Shown here: positions 28,604 through 37,451 of the stretch, piece by piece | How the letters are laid out: each line of letters starts with the position of its first letter | How positions within the stretch are numbered: the first letter of the stretch is position 1 | Origin: Dyella subtropica | GTDB lineage: Bacteria; Pseudomonadota; Gammaproteobacteria; Xanthomonadales; Rhodanobacteraceae | Direction: 5' to 3' | Length of the DNA: 64,000 nucleotides | NCBI RefSeq assembly: GCF_026283965.1 | Contig: NZ_JAPDPD010000001.1 | Location: 62,001 to 126,000 of the forward strand | Made by a program: the position numbers and the translations under genes | Notes under the pieces: generated by a model | The model's input: the letters and a program-made list of their open reading frames with translations, nothing else | What the model was told of the DNA's origin: nothing | Database searches by the model: none

Positions 28604-28962
28604 GCTTAAACCTCTTTCGTAGGTCGATGGGTCGCGCCACATCGGGCGGCGCGACGAATGGCCGGGTCGAAGTCGAAGCAACAACGAACCGTTTTTTGGG
28701 AAACACTTCCCTACCTCGCAAAGCGTTTTGCGAGGAAAAGAAACCACCAGGGATGACACCCATGATTGAGACGACGTCGATGACGGACGTTCGCCTTCTA
28801 CGGATCGTGCCGTTCCTGCCAACCAGGCGGAACGCTTGATCCATGGGTAGGACTTTAGAAAGTGCGGCCGACGATAGGCATAGTGCTAGGCCTAAAAGTC
28901 GCCATCAGTGATGGTTCGCTGTGGTTATCGTTCATGGAAGATGGCCGCGCATGTATCGGCGC
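28604..28962 (-). promoter_or_regulatory. Duplicated leader of adhesin gene 2
   Basis: It is homologous to the leader of adhesin 1 over ~360 bases. Here the hairpin is slightly stronger: CCTCGCAAA and TTTGCGAGG (28714-28735). A second small hairpin GGGAA/TTCCC lies about 10 bases further towards the gene. The distal conserved CTAGCACTATG on the minus strand may mark the promoter. Function is inferred from conservation between the two copies only. Confidence 0.5.
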
Positions 28963-29556
28963 GCCATCTGCGCGCACGATCCCGCATGGGTATGGCTGTG
29001 CTTGGCACCCACCACTCGTCGGATGAGCGTATCCATGCCCTTCGTACGGGGGAACCCGAGTTTCTTCCCAAGCCGTGGGTACCGAATGCCTGAAGGCTTC
29101 ACTGCTCAACATCCGTCGCCGTCTACGTCACCCGCATGGTCCGCGGAGCACCGCTTCCGTGGGTACGGCGAGTAGCGGATGGTGGCACCTGGAATGGATA
29201 CTTGGCGCTTGACGGCGCCCAATGACGCGCACATCGCCTCGCCCCGCGAGGAAAGCAAAGTAATGGCCGTGCTTATGATCAAGAGCGATCGGGTGTGGTC
29301 TCGCAACGCACTGATCGATGCCCTATCCACACACGCGGACACCATCGATCGGCGCCGATTGGATTGATCGTCTACCGCCTTCGTGGAAAAGTCCCGCGAC
29401 GAAGTGGGCAAACGCTTCCACGGCTGACTGTGCGCACATCTGGCTATGGGTTCTCCATGGACAGGACACCCGACTGATGTCACCAGACATTTCGGCCCCA
29501 TACGGTGGGATTGCCTTGGCCGATTACCTGCGATCTATCTAATTTACATATGTGAT
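28963..29556. other. About 600 bases with no supported gene
   Basis: Frames of 60-130 codons exist on both strands but show no recognisable motif, weak start signals and no codon pattern like the neighbours. The stretch becomes AT-rich towards its end (AATTTACATATGTGATTTG). It may be a decayed gene or simply the upstream region of the next gene. Confidence 0.5.
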
Positions 29557-29585
29557 TTGACATGCATAAATGAAGTGCGGATACC
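29557..29585 (+). promoter_or_regulatory. Candidate promoter of the secreted hydrolase gene
   Basis: A perfect -35 hexamer TTGACA (29557-29562) is followed after 17 bases by GATACC, a poor -10, within the only AT-rich patch of the region. The start codon lies about 140 bases downstream. Confidence 0.3.
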
Positions 29586-29725
29586 TCATGGTCTGAACAA
29601 TCCGCGCTCGAAGATTTCACGCCAACGCGACCGAGGCGAACGTTTAAGGCGCCGCCGGCATCCGATGACAGGTTTTGAAATCAACCCCGGAGATTGTCTT
29701 ATCCACTCCGTTGAAGGGAATATCT

Positions 29726-31330
29726 ATGAATTACGTGTTGCGCCTGTGCCTTTTGTTCTTTCTTGTGACCACAGGACCGATCGCGGTGGCGGGGGTCCTG
29801 CCCGGCACTCTGCAATCGATCCCGACCACGGACGGCTATACGTTGGAGGCTTATGTCGCCGTGCCCAGTGGGCCGGGTTCGGGCCCTTTTCCTCTGGTGG
29901 TCATGCCCTCCAGCTGGGGCATATCGTTTGTTGAGTACGTTGGCCAAGCCAACGCTTTGGCCAACCAGGGTTACATCGTAGTGAGCTATAGCTCACGGGG
30001 ATTCAGCACAGGCTGTGCGTTGAGGCCTACGTGTGGCCTTATCGATGTCGCCGGACCGCTCACCGTGGGGGACGTCAGCACGGTCATCGACTGGGCCTTG
30101 GCCCATACACAAGCCGATCCGCAGGCGATCGGGGTCTCAGGGATTTCCTACGGCGCGGGCACCAGCTTGTTGGCCGCCGCATCCGATCCGCGCATCAAGG
30201 CCGTGGCATCGCTGAGCACCTGGGCTAACCTGGAGGCGTCATTGGATGCCAATCAGACACCCAGTGCCCAAGGCATCGCGCTGTTGTCGTATGCCAGCTA
30301 TCTGGGCAAGCCAGGGCCGCTGATGCAGCAAATCAATCAAGACGTCGTCTTTGGCAACTATGCCGGCGCCGTGGGGTTGCTGCTTCCGGTGGTCGCGGTT
30401 CGCGACCCGGCCACTCAGATCGCACAACTCAATGCCAACGGCCCCGCTGTTCTACTCGCCAATGCCTTCGAAGATAGCCTCTTCGTACCCAGTCAGTTGA
30501 TCGATTTTTACGATCAGCTCCAGGTTCCCAAGCGGCTGATGCTGGCACACGGTGATCATGCGACCAACGAGCTGCTGGGCGCGCAAGGATTACCCAACGA
30601 GGTTTATGACACCGTCACCCAATGGTTCGACCGCTATCTGAAAGGGGTGGCCAATGGTGTCGATAGTCAGCCGCCCGTACAGCTCAAATCGCAGATGGGT
30701 GATTGGAGCACGTATCCCGATTGGGCCGCAGTCCAACAAGGGGCCACGACGTATGCGCTGACCGATCCCAGCGTGAGTCTGTTCAACCCCACCGGCACCG
30801 GTCGCCTGACCCCTGCCGCCGGCGGGAGCTGGAAAACCACGATCATGGGCGGTATCCCTACAGTTGCCAATTCCGGCGTGGTGATGATCAATGGCGTACT
30901 AACCGGCTTGTCATTGCCGCTGCCGACGTCGCTCCCTCTGATCGCACGCACAAACGCCACGGTCTGGACTGGACCGGTCTTGACCACGACACGGCACCTG
31001 GCAGGCATGCCCGCGCTGCATGTCACGGTCACCTCCGATCAGTCTGCGCTCTCGCTGTTTGCCTACCTCTACTCTGTCGATCCGTTGTTTGGGACTGCGC
31101 AGCTGATCACCCACAAACCGTATACCTTTCTGCAGGTGACGCCGGGAGTTCCGCAGACGCTCGACCTTCGTCTCGAAGCGACGGATTGGCAGGTGAACGC
31201 CGGTCAGCAGTTGGCCCTGGTGATCGGCACCGTGGATGGACGCTATGCCGGCGTCACGCCGCTGTTTAGCCGTGTCACGCTGAGTTCGCCAACGTCTTCG
31301 CCTTCGACACTGACGGTGACATGGCATTGA
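29726..31330 (+). CDS. Secreted CocE/NonD-family (X-Pro dipeptidyl-peptidase-like) hydrolase
   Basis: A 534-residue protein started at MNYVLRLCLLFFLVTTGPIA, a signal peptide; GAAGGGA lies seven bases upstream, favouring it over an earlier in-frame codon. The first ~330 residues are an alpha/beta hydrolase of the S15 group: the oxyanion region MPSSWG, the nucleophile elbow GISYGAG with Ser141, an aspartate in ANAFEDSLF near residue 255 and a histidine in LAHGDHATNE near residue 275. The rest is the jelly-roll domain typical of X-Pro peptidases and cocaine esterases (TRHLAGMPALHVTVTSD). It should act in the periplasm or outside the cell on an ester, amide or peptide; the substrate is unknown. 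It stands alone, with a convergent lectin-like gene downstream. Confidence 0.85.
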   Translation: MNYVLRLCLLFFLVTTGPIAVAGVLPGTLQSIPTTDGYTLEAYVAVPSGPGSGPFPLVVMPSSWGISFVEYVGQANALANQGYIVVSYSSRGFSTGCALRPTCGLIDVAGPLTVGDVSTVIDWALAHTQADPQAIGVSGISYGAGTSLLAAASDPRIKAVASLSTWANLEASLDANQTPSAQGIALLSYASYLGKPGPLMQQINQDVVFGNYAGAVGLLLPVVAVRDPATQIAQLNANGPAVLLANAFEDSLFVPSQLIDFYDQLQVPKRLMLAHGDHATNELLGAQGLPNEVYDTVTQWFDRYLKGVANGVDSQPPVQLKSQMGDWSTYPDWAAVQQGATTYALTDPSVSLFNPTGTGRLTPAAGGSWKTTIMGGIPTVANSGVVMINGVLTGLSLPLPTSLPLIARTNATVWTGPVLTTTRHLAGMPALHVTVTSDQSALSLFAYLYSVDPLFGTAQLITHKPYTFLQVTPGVPQTLDLRLEATDWQVNAGQQLALVIGTVDGRYAGVTPLFSRVTLSSPTSSPSTLTVTWH

Positions 31331-31411
31331 CGATAGGAAAGCAACCGGGGGGAGTCCGCACCAAAAGCTCAAAAACCCGGATCAGAGTGGAGCTCTGTCG
31401 AGCGCACTAAC

Positions 31412-31436
31412 GAAAAACCCCGCGCCAGCGGGGTTC
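31412..31436 (-). terminator. Terminator between the hydrolase and ricin-like genes
   Basis: AACCCCGC and GCGGGGTT pair around GCCA. Five T follow on the minus strand, so it mainly serves the ricin-like gene; on the plus strand the T run is short. Confidence 0.75.
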
Positions 31437-31521
31437 TCCGTATCTCTTGCATTGAAAGCGCGGCACTACGAACCAAGTCGCCGATCCACAGTGCGCTAGC
31501 CTTCGGCCGTGGTTCATGGCC

Positions 31522-31953
31522 TCACACCTGAATGGCGGTGGTGGTCCAAACTTCGTTGGGTTCGCCATGTCCCCAGGTCCAGAGCCCGACCTTCGCGCCG
31601 GGGTTCCAGTCGTTACCGAGGGCATTCATATTGAGGTCCGTATTAGCCGGCGGCCGGACCGCAGCGGACGTTGCCCCGAGTACTTGGAAGGTGTTGCTTG
31701 AAGTGAAGGTAGCCGACGGCTTGGTCAGTACGATGGGAGCACCCCTTTCGATATGCTGGGGTATTGCATACAGGTTCGAGTGAGGATTAAACAGAACCGA
31801 TGCCTGCACGCCCGGCGCATAGACCCAGCACCATTGCTGTTTGGGATCTGACGGATTGGGGTGGGCAAGTATGAGTTGCGAACCTGGCCCCGGATTGTTT
31901 CCGTCGACGGCCAAGGCATTACCGTTACCCATCGTGATCTGATAAAGAATCAT
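31522..31953 (-). CDS. Small ricin-type beta-trefoil lectin-like protein
   Basis: A 143-residue protein started at MILYQITMGNGNALAVDGNN, with a very strong AGGAGGGG ribosome site upstream; the longer open frame is not needed. It shows two ricin-B-like subdomains: ALAVDGNNPGPGSQLILAHPN..QQWCWV (residues ~13-43) and a C-terminal half ending DWNPGAKVGLWTWGHGEPNEVWTT. The QxW-type ends (QQWCW, NEVW) match beta-trefoil lectins. There is no signal peptide and no attached enzyme domain. A carbohydrate-binding role is inferred. It might be cytoplasmic or released by a non-Sec route. Confidence 0.7.
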   Translation of the reverse strand: MILYQITMGNGNALAVDGNNPGPGSQLILAHPNPSDPKQQWCWVYAPGVQASVLFNPHSNLYAIPQHIERGAPIVLTKPSATFTSSNTFQVLGATSAAVRPPANTDLNMNALGNDWNPGAKVGLWTWGHGEPNEVWTTTAIQV

Positions 31954-32272
31954 CGCAGTTCCCCTCCTGATTATGGGTGGCATCACGCTAGTCGAACTTA
32001 ATGTCGGCTCGTGGGAATAGATGCTCACCGATAGTTAGTTCCACGTGATTCGCGGACCGTACCTAACCATCCGTCGATACCATGTGAATACCAACGAACA
32101 ATCAGATCGCGTACTGGCTTTAACTCTTGTAATCAGCCTGAATAAGCTGTGCAAAACCAGATGTTGATCCGTTGGATGCTGACCGGCCAATGCGGATATT
32201 TGCGTTTTCACACTGCCTCGGCCGATAGCGGACATTTTTAGAGCAACCACTTCGTCGAGCGACTCGCGTCCA
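31954..32272. other. Intergenic stretch without a supported gene
   Basis: The 319 bases upstream of the ricin-like gene and downstream of pilE are less GC-rich than the neighbours. An 89-codon minus-strand frame (32035-32304) overlaps the pilE 3' end and has no recognisable features. The ricin-like gene promoter should lie here, but I could not identify convincing boxes. Confidence 0.5.
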
Positions 32273-32692
32273 TCACCAGCACGGCCCGTGGCTGTTCGCC
32301 GCATCGGCCGGCCCAGGCGTCTTTACGCCCGACTGATTGATGGACAGATCCCCGCACGCATCCCCGGCCTGCACTCCTTGCGCGATAGCGGTGGCGGTAT
32401 AGCCCTGCCCCTTGGTGTCGTCGACGACGATCGACGCCTGGTAATAGCCCTTCTCCGAACTCGCCGTCGTGCCTTCCGAAAATCCGATCGTCTTCAGATC
32501 TGCGTACTTGTGGTAGGTGGCGTAGTAGCGCTCCTGCGCATGGGCGATACGCAGAAGCAGCTCCTGGCCATCCACCCGCCGCACCCGATAGGCGTAACGT
32601 CCGTAGGTTGGAATGGCGATCATGGCGAGAATCGCGACGATGGCCACCACCACGATCAACTCGATCAGAGTGAATCCTTTCAAGCGCTGCAT
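32273..32692 (-). CDS. pilE: Type IV minor pilin PilE
   Basis: A 139-residue prepilin with a very short leader and the class III signal KGFTLIELIVVVAIVAILAM: cleavage after the glycine at residue 6, Glu5 of the mature protein and a hydrophobic helix. The start has GGAGGAT just upstream, so the 33 preceding in-frame codons are not used. The C-terminal part has the PilE pattern (RIAHAQERYYATYHKYADL) and two cysteines, DACGD and HGPCW, that can close the D-region loop. It follows pilX by 22 bases and ends the minor-pilin operon. It should prime pilus assembly in the inner membrane. Confidence 0.9.
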   Translation of the reverse strand: MQRLKGFTLIELIVVVAIVAILAMIAIPTYGRYAYRVRRVDGQELLLRIAHAQERYYATYHKYADLKTIGFSEGTTASSEKGYYQASIVVDDTKGQGYTATAIAQGVQAGDACGDLSINQSGVKTPGPADAANSHGPCW

Positions 32693-32714
32693 AGATCCTC
32701 CTTGGCTTTTAATC

Positions 32715-33404
32715 TCATTCACCCACGTCGAGCACGCGCCATGAACGGCGGCGCCAACGCGCATCACCGCTCCCCGGCTCCGCAGCCGCACCGTCGCCGC
32801 CCCTGGCGGAGAACGTGCTTTCCAGTACGCTCAGCGTGTTCGCATTGGCGCCGGTGGCGCGTGCGGTAATGCGGTAAATGTGATTGCGTGGGACAGCGGG
32901 GTCGTACTCCTCTTGCGCGCCCTCGCCCGACGGTCGCCCCTCACCCAAGTCTTCGATCAGGTATCGGGGGTTATGTGCCAGCACCGCGGTTGCGTCCTCC
33001 GCCCTGGTGAAATCCAGGCTGCCATCGCTGCCCTTGTACTCGGTGCCCGCTTCGGCCAGCCAGCCTGCACTGGTACGGAAAGCGATAACTTGGTCGTTGG
33101 GTTGCGCGGGATCGTGCACGAAGCAGTCGGCGAGCACACCCATCCCACACTGCATGTGCAGACCGGCGTCGGCGGAGTATTTCCACAATCGCCACTCGGC
33201 GCCGCGCAAAGCGCTCTCCGCGCTCATCCGCGCCAGCTGCGCGTCGCGCACGTTGCCAGCCATGCGTTCCTGCAACAGCGAGCGGCCGGAGGCGCTGATC
33301 GCCAGCACGGTCAACAGCACTAGAAAGATCAGCGCCACCACCAACACTACGCCGCGTTCGTCGCGCATGGATGGAAAAGGCACGATTCGCTTGCCTCTGA
33401 ACAT
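32715..33404 (-). CDS. pilX: Type IV pilus assembly protein PilX
   Basis: A PilX-type minor pilin: after MFRGKRIVPFPSMRDERG comes the hydrophobic helix VVLVVALIFLVLLTVLAISASGRSLLQERMAGN, and then the PilX signature RDAQLARMSAESALRGAEWRL near residue 60. ATG 33404 is preferred; an earlier GTG (33416) and a later ATG (33368) are possible. Like other PilX proteins it lacks a canonical FTLIE site. The later part has few recognisable motifs. It lies between pilW and pilE in the same operon and helps start pilus polymerisation. Confidence 0.87.
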   Translation of the reverse strand: MFRGKRIVPFPSMRDERGVVLVVALIFLVLLTVLAISASGRSLLQERMAGNVRDAQLARMSAESALRGAEWRLWKYSADAGLHMQCGMGVLADCFVHDPAQPNDQVIAFRTSAGWLAEAGTEYKGSDGSLDFTRAEDATAVLAHNPRYLIEDLGEGRPSGEGAQEEYDPAVPRNHIYRITARATGANANTLSVLESTFSARGGDGAAAEPGSGDARWRRRSWRVLDVGE

Positions 33405-33438
33405 GATGGAATCCACGGATGCCGTGTCGGCGGCCGTC

Positions 33439-34740
33439 TTACGGGTTGTAATTGCGCACTGAAATCAGCGCAGTGAATTCGCGTCGGATCATCGCGTCGG
33501 CAAACCCTTGATCGCTCGGTTTGATCGCGTGGGCGCTCGGCGGCTGAGGTGTGGTGATGCCGTCGACAGCGTAGGTGTAGCCGCGCTCCGCGGCGTTCAG
33601 GGTGTGGAGAGGCTCCTGACCGCTCATGAGGATGCTGACCTCGATAGTCTTGACCGCACGCCACAGGCAACCGGGATCGGTACCCAGCGGCGTCGGTGCC
33701 GAAGGCGGACAGTCGACGCTGGTGCTGGCATCGACCTGGGCCGCCGTGAGGTATCGGGTATGGCCGTTGGCATCTTCCACGCCGTAGCGGAAATTCAGCC
33801 GCTCGATGCCGCGCAGCAACTCTTCATCGGGGCCACCATTGACTCGGCGCATCAAGGCGCCAGTGAGCGGCGGCTGGCCGTCGTCGTTGGTGCTGATGAC
33901 CTTCAGGTAATAGGTGACCGTGAGGAAGTCGCTGTTGAAATCGAACAGTCTGGGCGCCGACTGCTGTTTGTAAGCCAACGGCTTGTCGTAGTTATCCGAA
34001 CTCTTTGGCGAGAGAGTCGCGGTGCCGCCACCGTTCACGGCGAAGATCTGGGCGTTGGAGCAATCCGCCAGCATGGCCAGATCGCCGGCCGCGAAGTCCT
34101 CGATCGGCGGCTCACCTGTGCCGGGAGCCAGCGTGATGGACGCTACCGTTCCATCCGTATCCGTCGTCATGGTGCTGTTGTTGCCGATCGCCCATCCGCG
34201 CGAACCATCCACATAGCGCACGGTGATGACGCTGGCACCCACCACGCGCTTGCCTACCCATGTGCCCATGGCCGGCAGCCCGGCCGGTGGATTGGCCGGC
34301 GTGCAAGGCGAGGTCTTGCCACAGTCGTAGCCTCGCATCGACAGAAACGACGGGAAGGTATACGACGCTGCCGGTGCCGGATAAGGGTGGGTGCCCATCA
34401 TCGTGGTGACATCCGACATTGCCGCTGTCAGGTTCCTGGCATGCACCTTGGGAGCACGCAGTCCATCGAGAGAGATCGTTCCGTCCGCACCGGGCTGTGC
34501 GACGTCACCGGTGCTGGCGCAGTACTGCCCATTGGCCATGCGCAAATCCGCGCTGATGCGCGCTATCGCGAAGCGCCCTTCCTCTTGCAGACGAGCCAGC
34601 TGGGTCTGCACGCGGTGACTATGGGATGTCGAGGTGAACACCGTGGCGATGCCGGCAACTACCAAGAGGCCAAGCACCATGGCCACCATCAATTCGATCA
34701 GGGTGACGCCGGTTTGACGGCGCAGGCGCAAGCGATCCAT
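33439..34740 (-). CDS. pilW: Type IV pilus assembly protein PilW
   Basis: A 433-residue PilW prepilin. The class III signal RRQTGVTLIELMVAMVLGLLVVAG is at residues ~7-30. Next is the conserved RVQTQLARLQEEGRFAIARISADLRMANG block, followed by a long beta-rich globular part. The ATG shares one base with the pilV stop (TGATG), so it is translationally coupled. Length is within the usual PilW range (about 300-450). It acts in the inner-membrane priming complex of the type IV pilus with PilV, PilX and PilE. Confidence 0.9.
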   Translation of the reverse strand: MDRLRLRRQTGVTLIELMVAMVLGLLVVAGIATVFTSTSHSHRVQTQLARLQEEGRFAIARISADLRMANGQYCASTGDVAQPGADGTISLDGLRAPKVHARNLTAAMSDVTTMMGTHPYPAPAASYTFPSFLSMRGYDCGKTSPCTPANPPAGLPAMGTWVGKRVVGASVITVRYVDGSRGWAIGNNSTMTTDTDGTVASITLAPGTGEPPIEDFAAGDLAMLADCSNAQIFAVNGGGTATLSPKSSDNYDKPLAYKQQSAPRLFDFNSDFLTVTYYLKVISTNDDGQPPLTGALMRRVNGGPDEELLRGIERLNFRYGVEDANGHTRYLTAAQVDASTSVDCPPSAPTPLGTDPGCLWRAVKTIEVSILMSGQEPLHTLNAAERGYTYAVDGITTPQPPSAHAIKPSDQGFADAMIRREFTALISVRNYNP

Positions 34741-35279
34741 CACGGCTGAAACCTCCAGACAAAACGCTGCGGGGCCAAAGCGCTATGCCCTTTCGTATCC
34801 CCTGCACCGCGTTCGGCCCACTGAATGATCATCGTGCAATCGCCGCCGTAGGGCGGCCGCAGGTTGACCGGCGCACTGGGATCGAAACCGGGACTGCCGG
34901 TGCTCGTGCAAACGATGCTGGCTTGGGGGTCGGGAAGAAACGTGGTGAGCTGGCTGCTCCACAGGTTCTGATCGCGAGTGGCCAACTGCACCGGCGTGCA
35001 CGCCTGGTTGTCGCATGCACTGATCGCCGTGATGCTTGCCGCCGCCGGGTAGTCGGAACGGTTGTAGTCGCCGTTCCACACCCCGACCGGATTGGCGCGC
35101 ATGCGATCCATCATGCTGCTGGCGAGAAAAACGACTTGCGTGCGCAGGTAGGCCGCGTGATTGGAACGCGTAGCCATCATCAGCAGCCCGGCCAACCCGA
35201 TCATGCCGATGCTGAAAATCAGCACGGCTACCATCACTTCGATCAGCGAAACGCCTCGCTGGCGTGATCCGATGTGCAT
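34740..35279 (-). CDS. pilV: Type IV pilus modification protein PilV
   Basis: A 179-residue prepilin with a class III signal QRGVSLIEVMVAVLIFSIGM near the N-terminus and the PilV-type continuation GLAGLLMMATRSNHAAYLRTQVVFLASSMMDRMRANP. The start ATG follows AAGGGAA; the GTG one codon earlier is less likely. It is the first gene of the visible operon pilV-pilW-pilX-pilE. The usual upstream fimT/gspH gene is not seen between here and the ABC transporter gene. The 226-base region upstream presumably holds the promoter, but no sigma-54 site with correct spacing was found. Confidence 0.9.
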   Translation of the reverse strand: MHIGSRQRGVSLIEVMVAVLIFSIGMIGLAGLLMMATRSNHAAYLRTQVVFLASSMMDRMRANPVGVWNGDYNRSDYPAAASITAISACDNQACTPVQLATRDQNLWSSQLTTFLPDPQASIVCTSTGSPGFDPSAPVNLRPPYGGDCTMIIQWAERGAGDTKGHSALAPQRFVWRFQP

Positions 35280-35505
35280 CACGATTCCCTTATGAGCCTC
35301 TTTCGGACTCTAGAATCGCAATTTATTTCGACAAGCCATGGCGAGACCGGCGGCAGCAAAAAGCCGATGAACGGGTCGAAGTAATCCAGAAAATTAGGTA
35401 CTTATCCTACGCTTGCGAAACATCCTGGCGCATTAGTTCGTGAGACCGAGTCTGATCAAATCTGCTCAACTCAAGAGATTCGCAAGTTATTACGTGCAAT
35501 CCATA

Positions 35506-37353
35506 TCAAGCCAGGGCATCGTCCTCGGCCGCCACAAATCCACCCGTCTGCCGCTGCCATAGCCGTGCATAGAGCCCGCCATAGGCGATCAGTTCGGCGT
35601 GCGTGCCGCTTTCGACAATAAGGCCCTTGTCCATCACCACCAGGCGATCCATGCGCGCAATGGTGGAAAGACGATGGGCGATGGCGATCACTGTCTTGCC
35701 GCGCATCAACAGCTCCAGGCTGTCCTGGATCGCCGCCTCGGCCTCCGAGTCCAGTGCCGACGTGGCTTCGTCGAGGATCAGGATCGGGGCGTCCTTGAGC
35801 AACACGCGTGCGATCGCGATGCGCTGACGCTGGCCGCCACTGAGTTTCACGCCGCGCTCGCCGACAAGAGCATCGTAGCCATGGCGCCCTTCGCCATCGA
35901 CCAATTGCGGAATGAACTCGTCCGCGCGCGCCTTGCGCACGGCATCGAGGATCTGCGCCTCGCTGGCGTCGGGCCGGCCGTACAGCAGGTTGTCGCGGAT
36001 CGAGCGATGCAACAGCGAAGTGTCCTGCGTCACCACGCCGATCTGTGAGCGCAGGCTTTCCTGTGTGACGTGGGCGATGTCCTGCCCATCGATCAGGATG
36101 CGGCCGTCCTCCAGGTCGTACAGACGCAGCAACACATTCACCAGCGTCGACTTGCCGGCGCCCGACGGCCCCACCACTCCGATCTTTTCGCCCGCGCGCA
36201 CGGCCAGGTCCAGGCCGGAGATCACCCCGCCCTGCTTGCCGTAGTGAAAGTGGATATCGTCGAAACGCACCGCGCCGTTGGTCACCTCCAGCGGCATCGC
36301 GCCCTCGCTGTCCTGCACCGCGCGCGGCTTGGAAATGGTCTCGATGCCGTCCTGCACCGTGCCCACGTTCTCGAAGATGCCGTTAACCACCCACATGATC
36401 CAGCCGGACATGTTGTTGATGCGGATCACCAGCCCGGTGGATAGCGCAATCGCGCCTACCGTCACCTTGCCCTGGCTCCACAGCCAAATCGCCAGCGCTG
36501 AAGTGCCAACGATGAGAAACCCGTTGAGCGTGGTGATCGTCGCATCCATCACCGTGGTCAGCCGGGTCATCGCGCGCAGACGCTGAACCTGCTCGCCCAT
36601 CGCTTCGGCCACATAGGCTTCCTCGCGATGCGTGTGCGCAAACAACTTGAGCGTAAGGACGTTGCTGTAACCGTCGACAATGCGACCCATCAACCGCGAG
36701 CGCGCCTCCGACTGGCGCCACGACCGCTCCTTGGTCCGCGGCACGAAATAACTCAGCGCGGCCACATAAGCGCACAACCACACCACCAGCGGCGCCGCCA
36801 GCCAGAAATCCGCCTTGGCGAACATCACGATGGCACTGCCGGTATAGATCGTCACATACCAGATCGCATCCACGATCTGCACCGCCGATTCACGCAACGA
36901 ACCACCCGTCTGCATGATGCGATTGGCGATGCGCCCCGCATAGTCGTTCTGGAAAAACCCCAGACTCTGCCGTATCACATAACGATGGTTCTGCCAGCGG
37001 ATGCGGTTGGTAAGGTTAGGCACGATCGCCTGATTCACCAGCAAATCATGCAGGCCGATCAACACCGGCCGCGCGATCAGCGCCACAAACCCCATCCACA
37101 ACAACGCATGACCATGCTGCTTGAAAAAGTCCGCCGCCGGTGCCCCCTTCGCCATATCCACAATGCTGCCGATAAAACCAAACAGCGACACCTCGACAAT
37201 GGCCACGCCAAAGCCAACCACAATCGCCGCCGCAAACACCGGCCACACCTGGCGCAGATAGAACACATAAAACCGCCACACCGACTCCGGCGGCATGCCG
37301 TCCACCGGCTCCTTGAAAGCATCGATCAGCGATTCGAACCAACGGAAGATCAT
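35506..37353 (-). CDS. ABC transporter, fused permease and ATP-binding protein (exporter type)
   Basis: A 615-residue half-transporter when started at MIFRWFESLIDAFKEPVDGM; longer in-frame starts run into repeat B2. The N-terminal ~330 residues hold six membrane segments (VFAAAIVVGFGVAIVEVSLF, LWMGFVALIARPVLI and others). The ATPase follows, with Walker A GPSGAGKS near residue 410, signature LSGGQRQRIAIARVLL near residue 510 and Walker B ILILDEATSALDSEAE, then the switch histidine IAIAHRLSTIARMD. It should work as a homodimer in the inner membrane. Lipid, peptide or drug export is possible; no neighbour reveals the substrate. Confidence 0.92.
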   Translation of the reverse strand: MIFRWFESLIDAFKEPVDGMPPESVWRFYVFYLRQVWPVFAAAIVVGFGVAIVEVSLFGFIGSIVDMAKGAPAADFFKQHGHALLWMGFVALIARPVLIGLHDLLVNQAIVPNLTNRIRWQNHRYVIRQSLGFFQNDYAGRIANRIMQTGGSLRESAVQIVDAIWYVTIYTGSAIVMFAKADFWLAAPLVVWLCAYVAALSYFVPRTKERSWRQSEARSRLMGRIVDGYSNVLTLKLFAHTHREEAYVAEAMGEQVQRLRAMTRLTTVMDATITTLNGFLIVGTSALAIWLWSQGKVTVGAIALSTGLVIRINNMSGWIMWVVNGIFENVGTVQDGIETISKPRAVQDSEGAMPLEVTNGAVRFDDIHFHYGKQGGVISGLDLAVRAGEKIGVVGPSGAGKSTLVNVLLRLYDLEDGRILIDGQDIAHVTQESLRSQIGVVTQDTSLLHRSIRDNLLYGRPDASEAQILDAVRKARADEFIPQLVDGEGRHGYDALVGERGVKLSGGQRQRIAIARVLLKDAPILILDEATSALDSEAEAAIQDSLELLMRGKTVIAIAHRLSTIARMDRLVVMDKGLIVESGTHAELIAYGGLYARLWQRQTGGFVAAEDDALA

Positions 37354-37451
37354 GAGCGTTCCAGCCATGCCGGGAACGGCATTGTGCTTGAAGAGTATGT
37401 AACTGAGATGAGGAAATTGTGGGCTACTCCAAGGGATACAAGAGCGACACG

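Noticed and set aside
29106-29501. 131-codon minus-strand frame upstream of the secreted hydrolase
   Set aside because: No motif, no ribosome site, composition like a random frame; overlaps equally poor plus-strand frames.
32035-32304. 89-codon minus-strand frame between the ricin-like gene and pilE
   Set aside because: It overlaps the pilE 3' end, has no clear start signal and no recognisable features.
35280-35505. Sigma-54 promoter upstream of pilV
   Set aside because: TTGCACG and TTGC are present on the minus strand but with the wrong GG-GC spacing (13 instead of 10).
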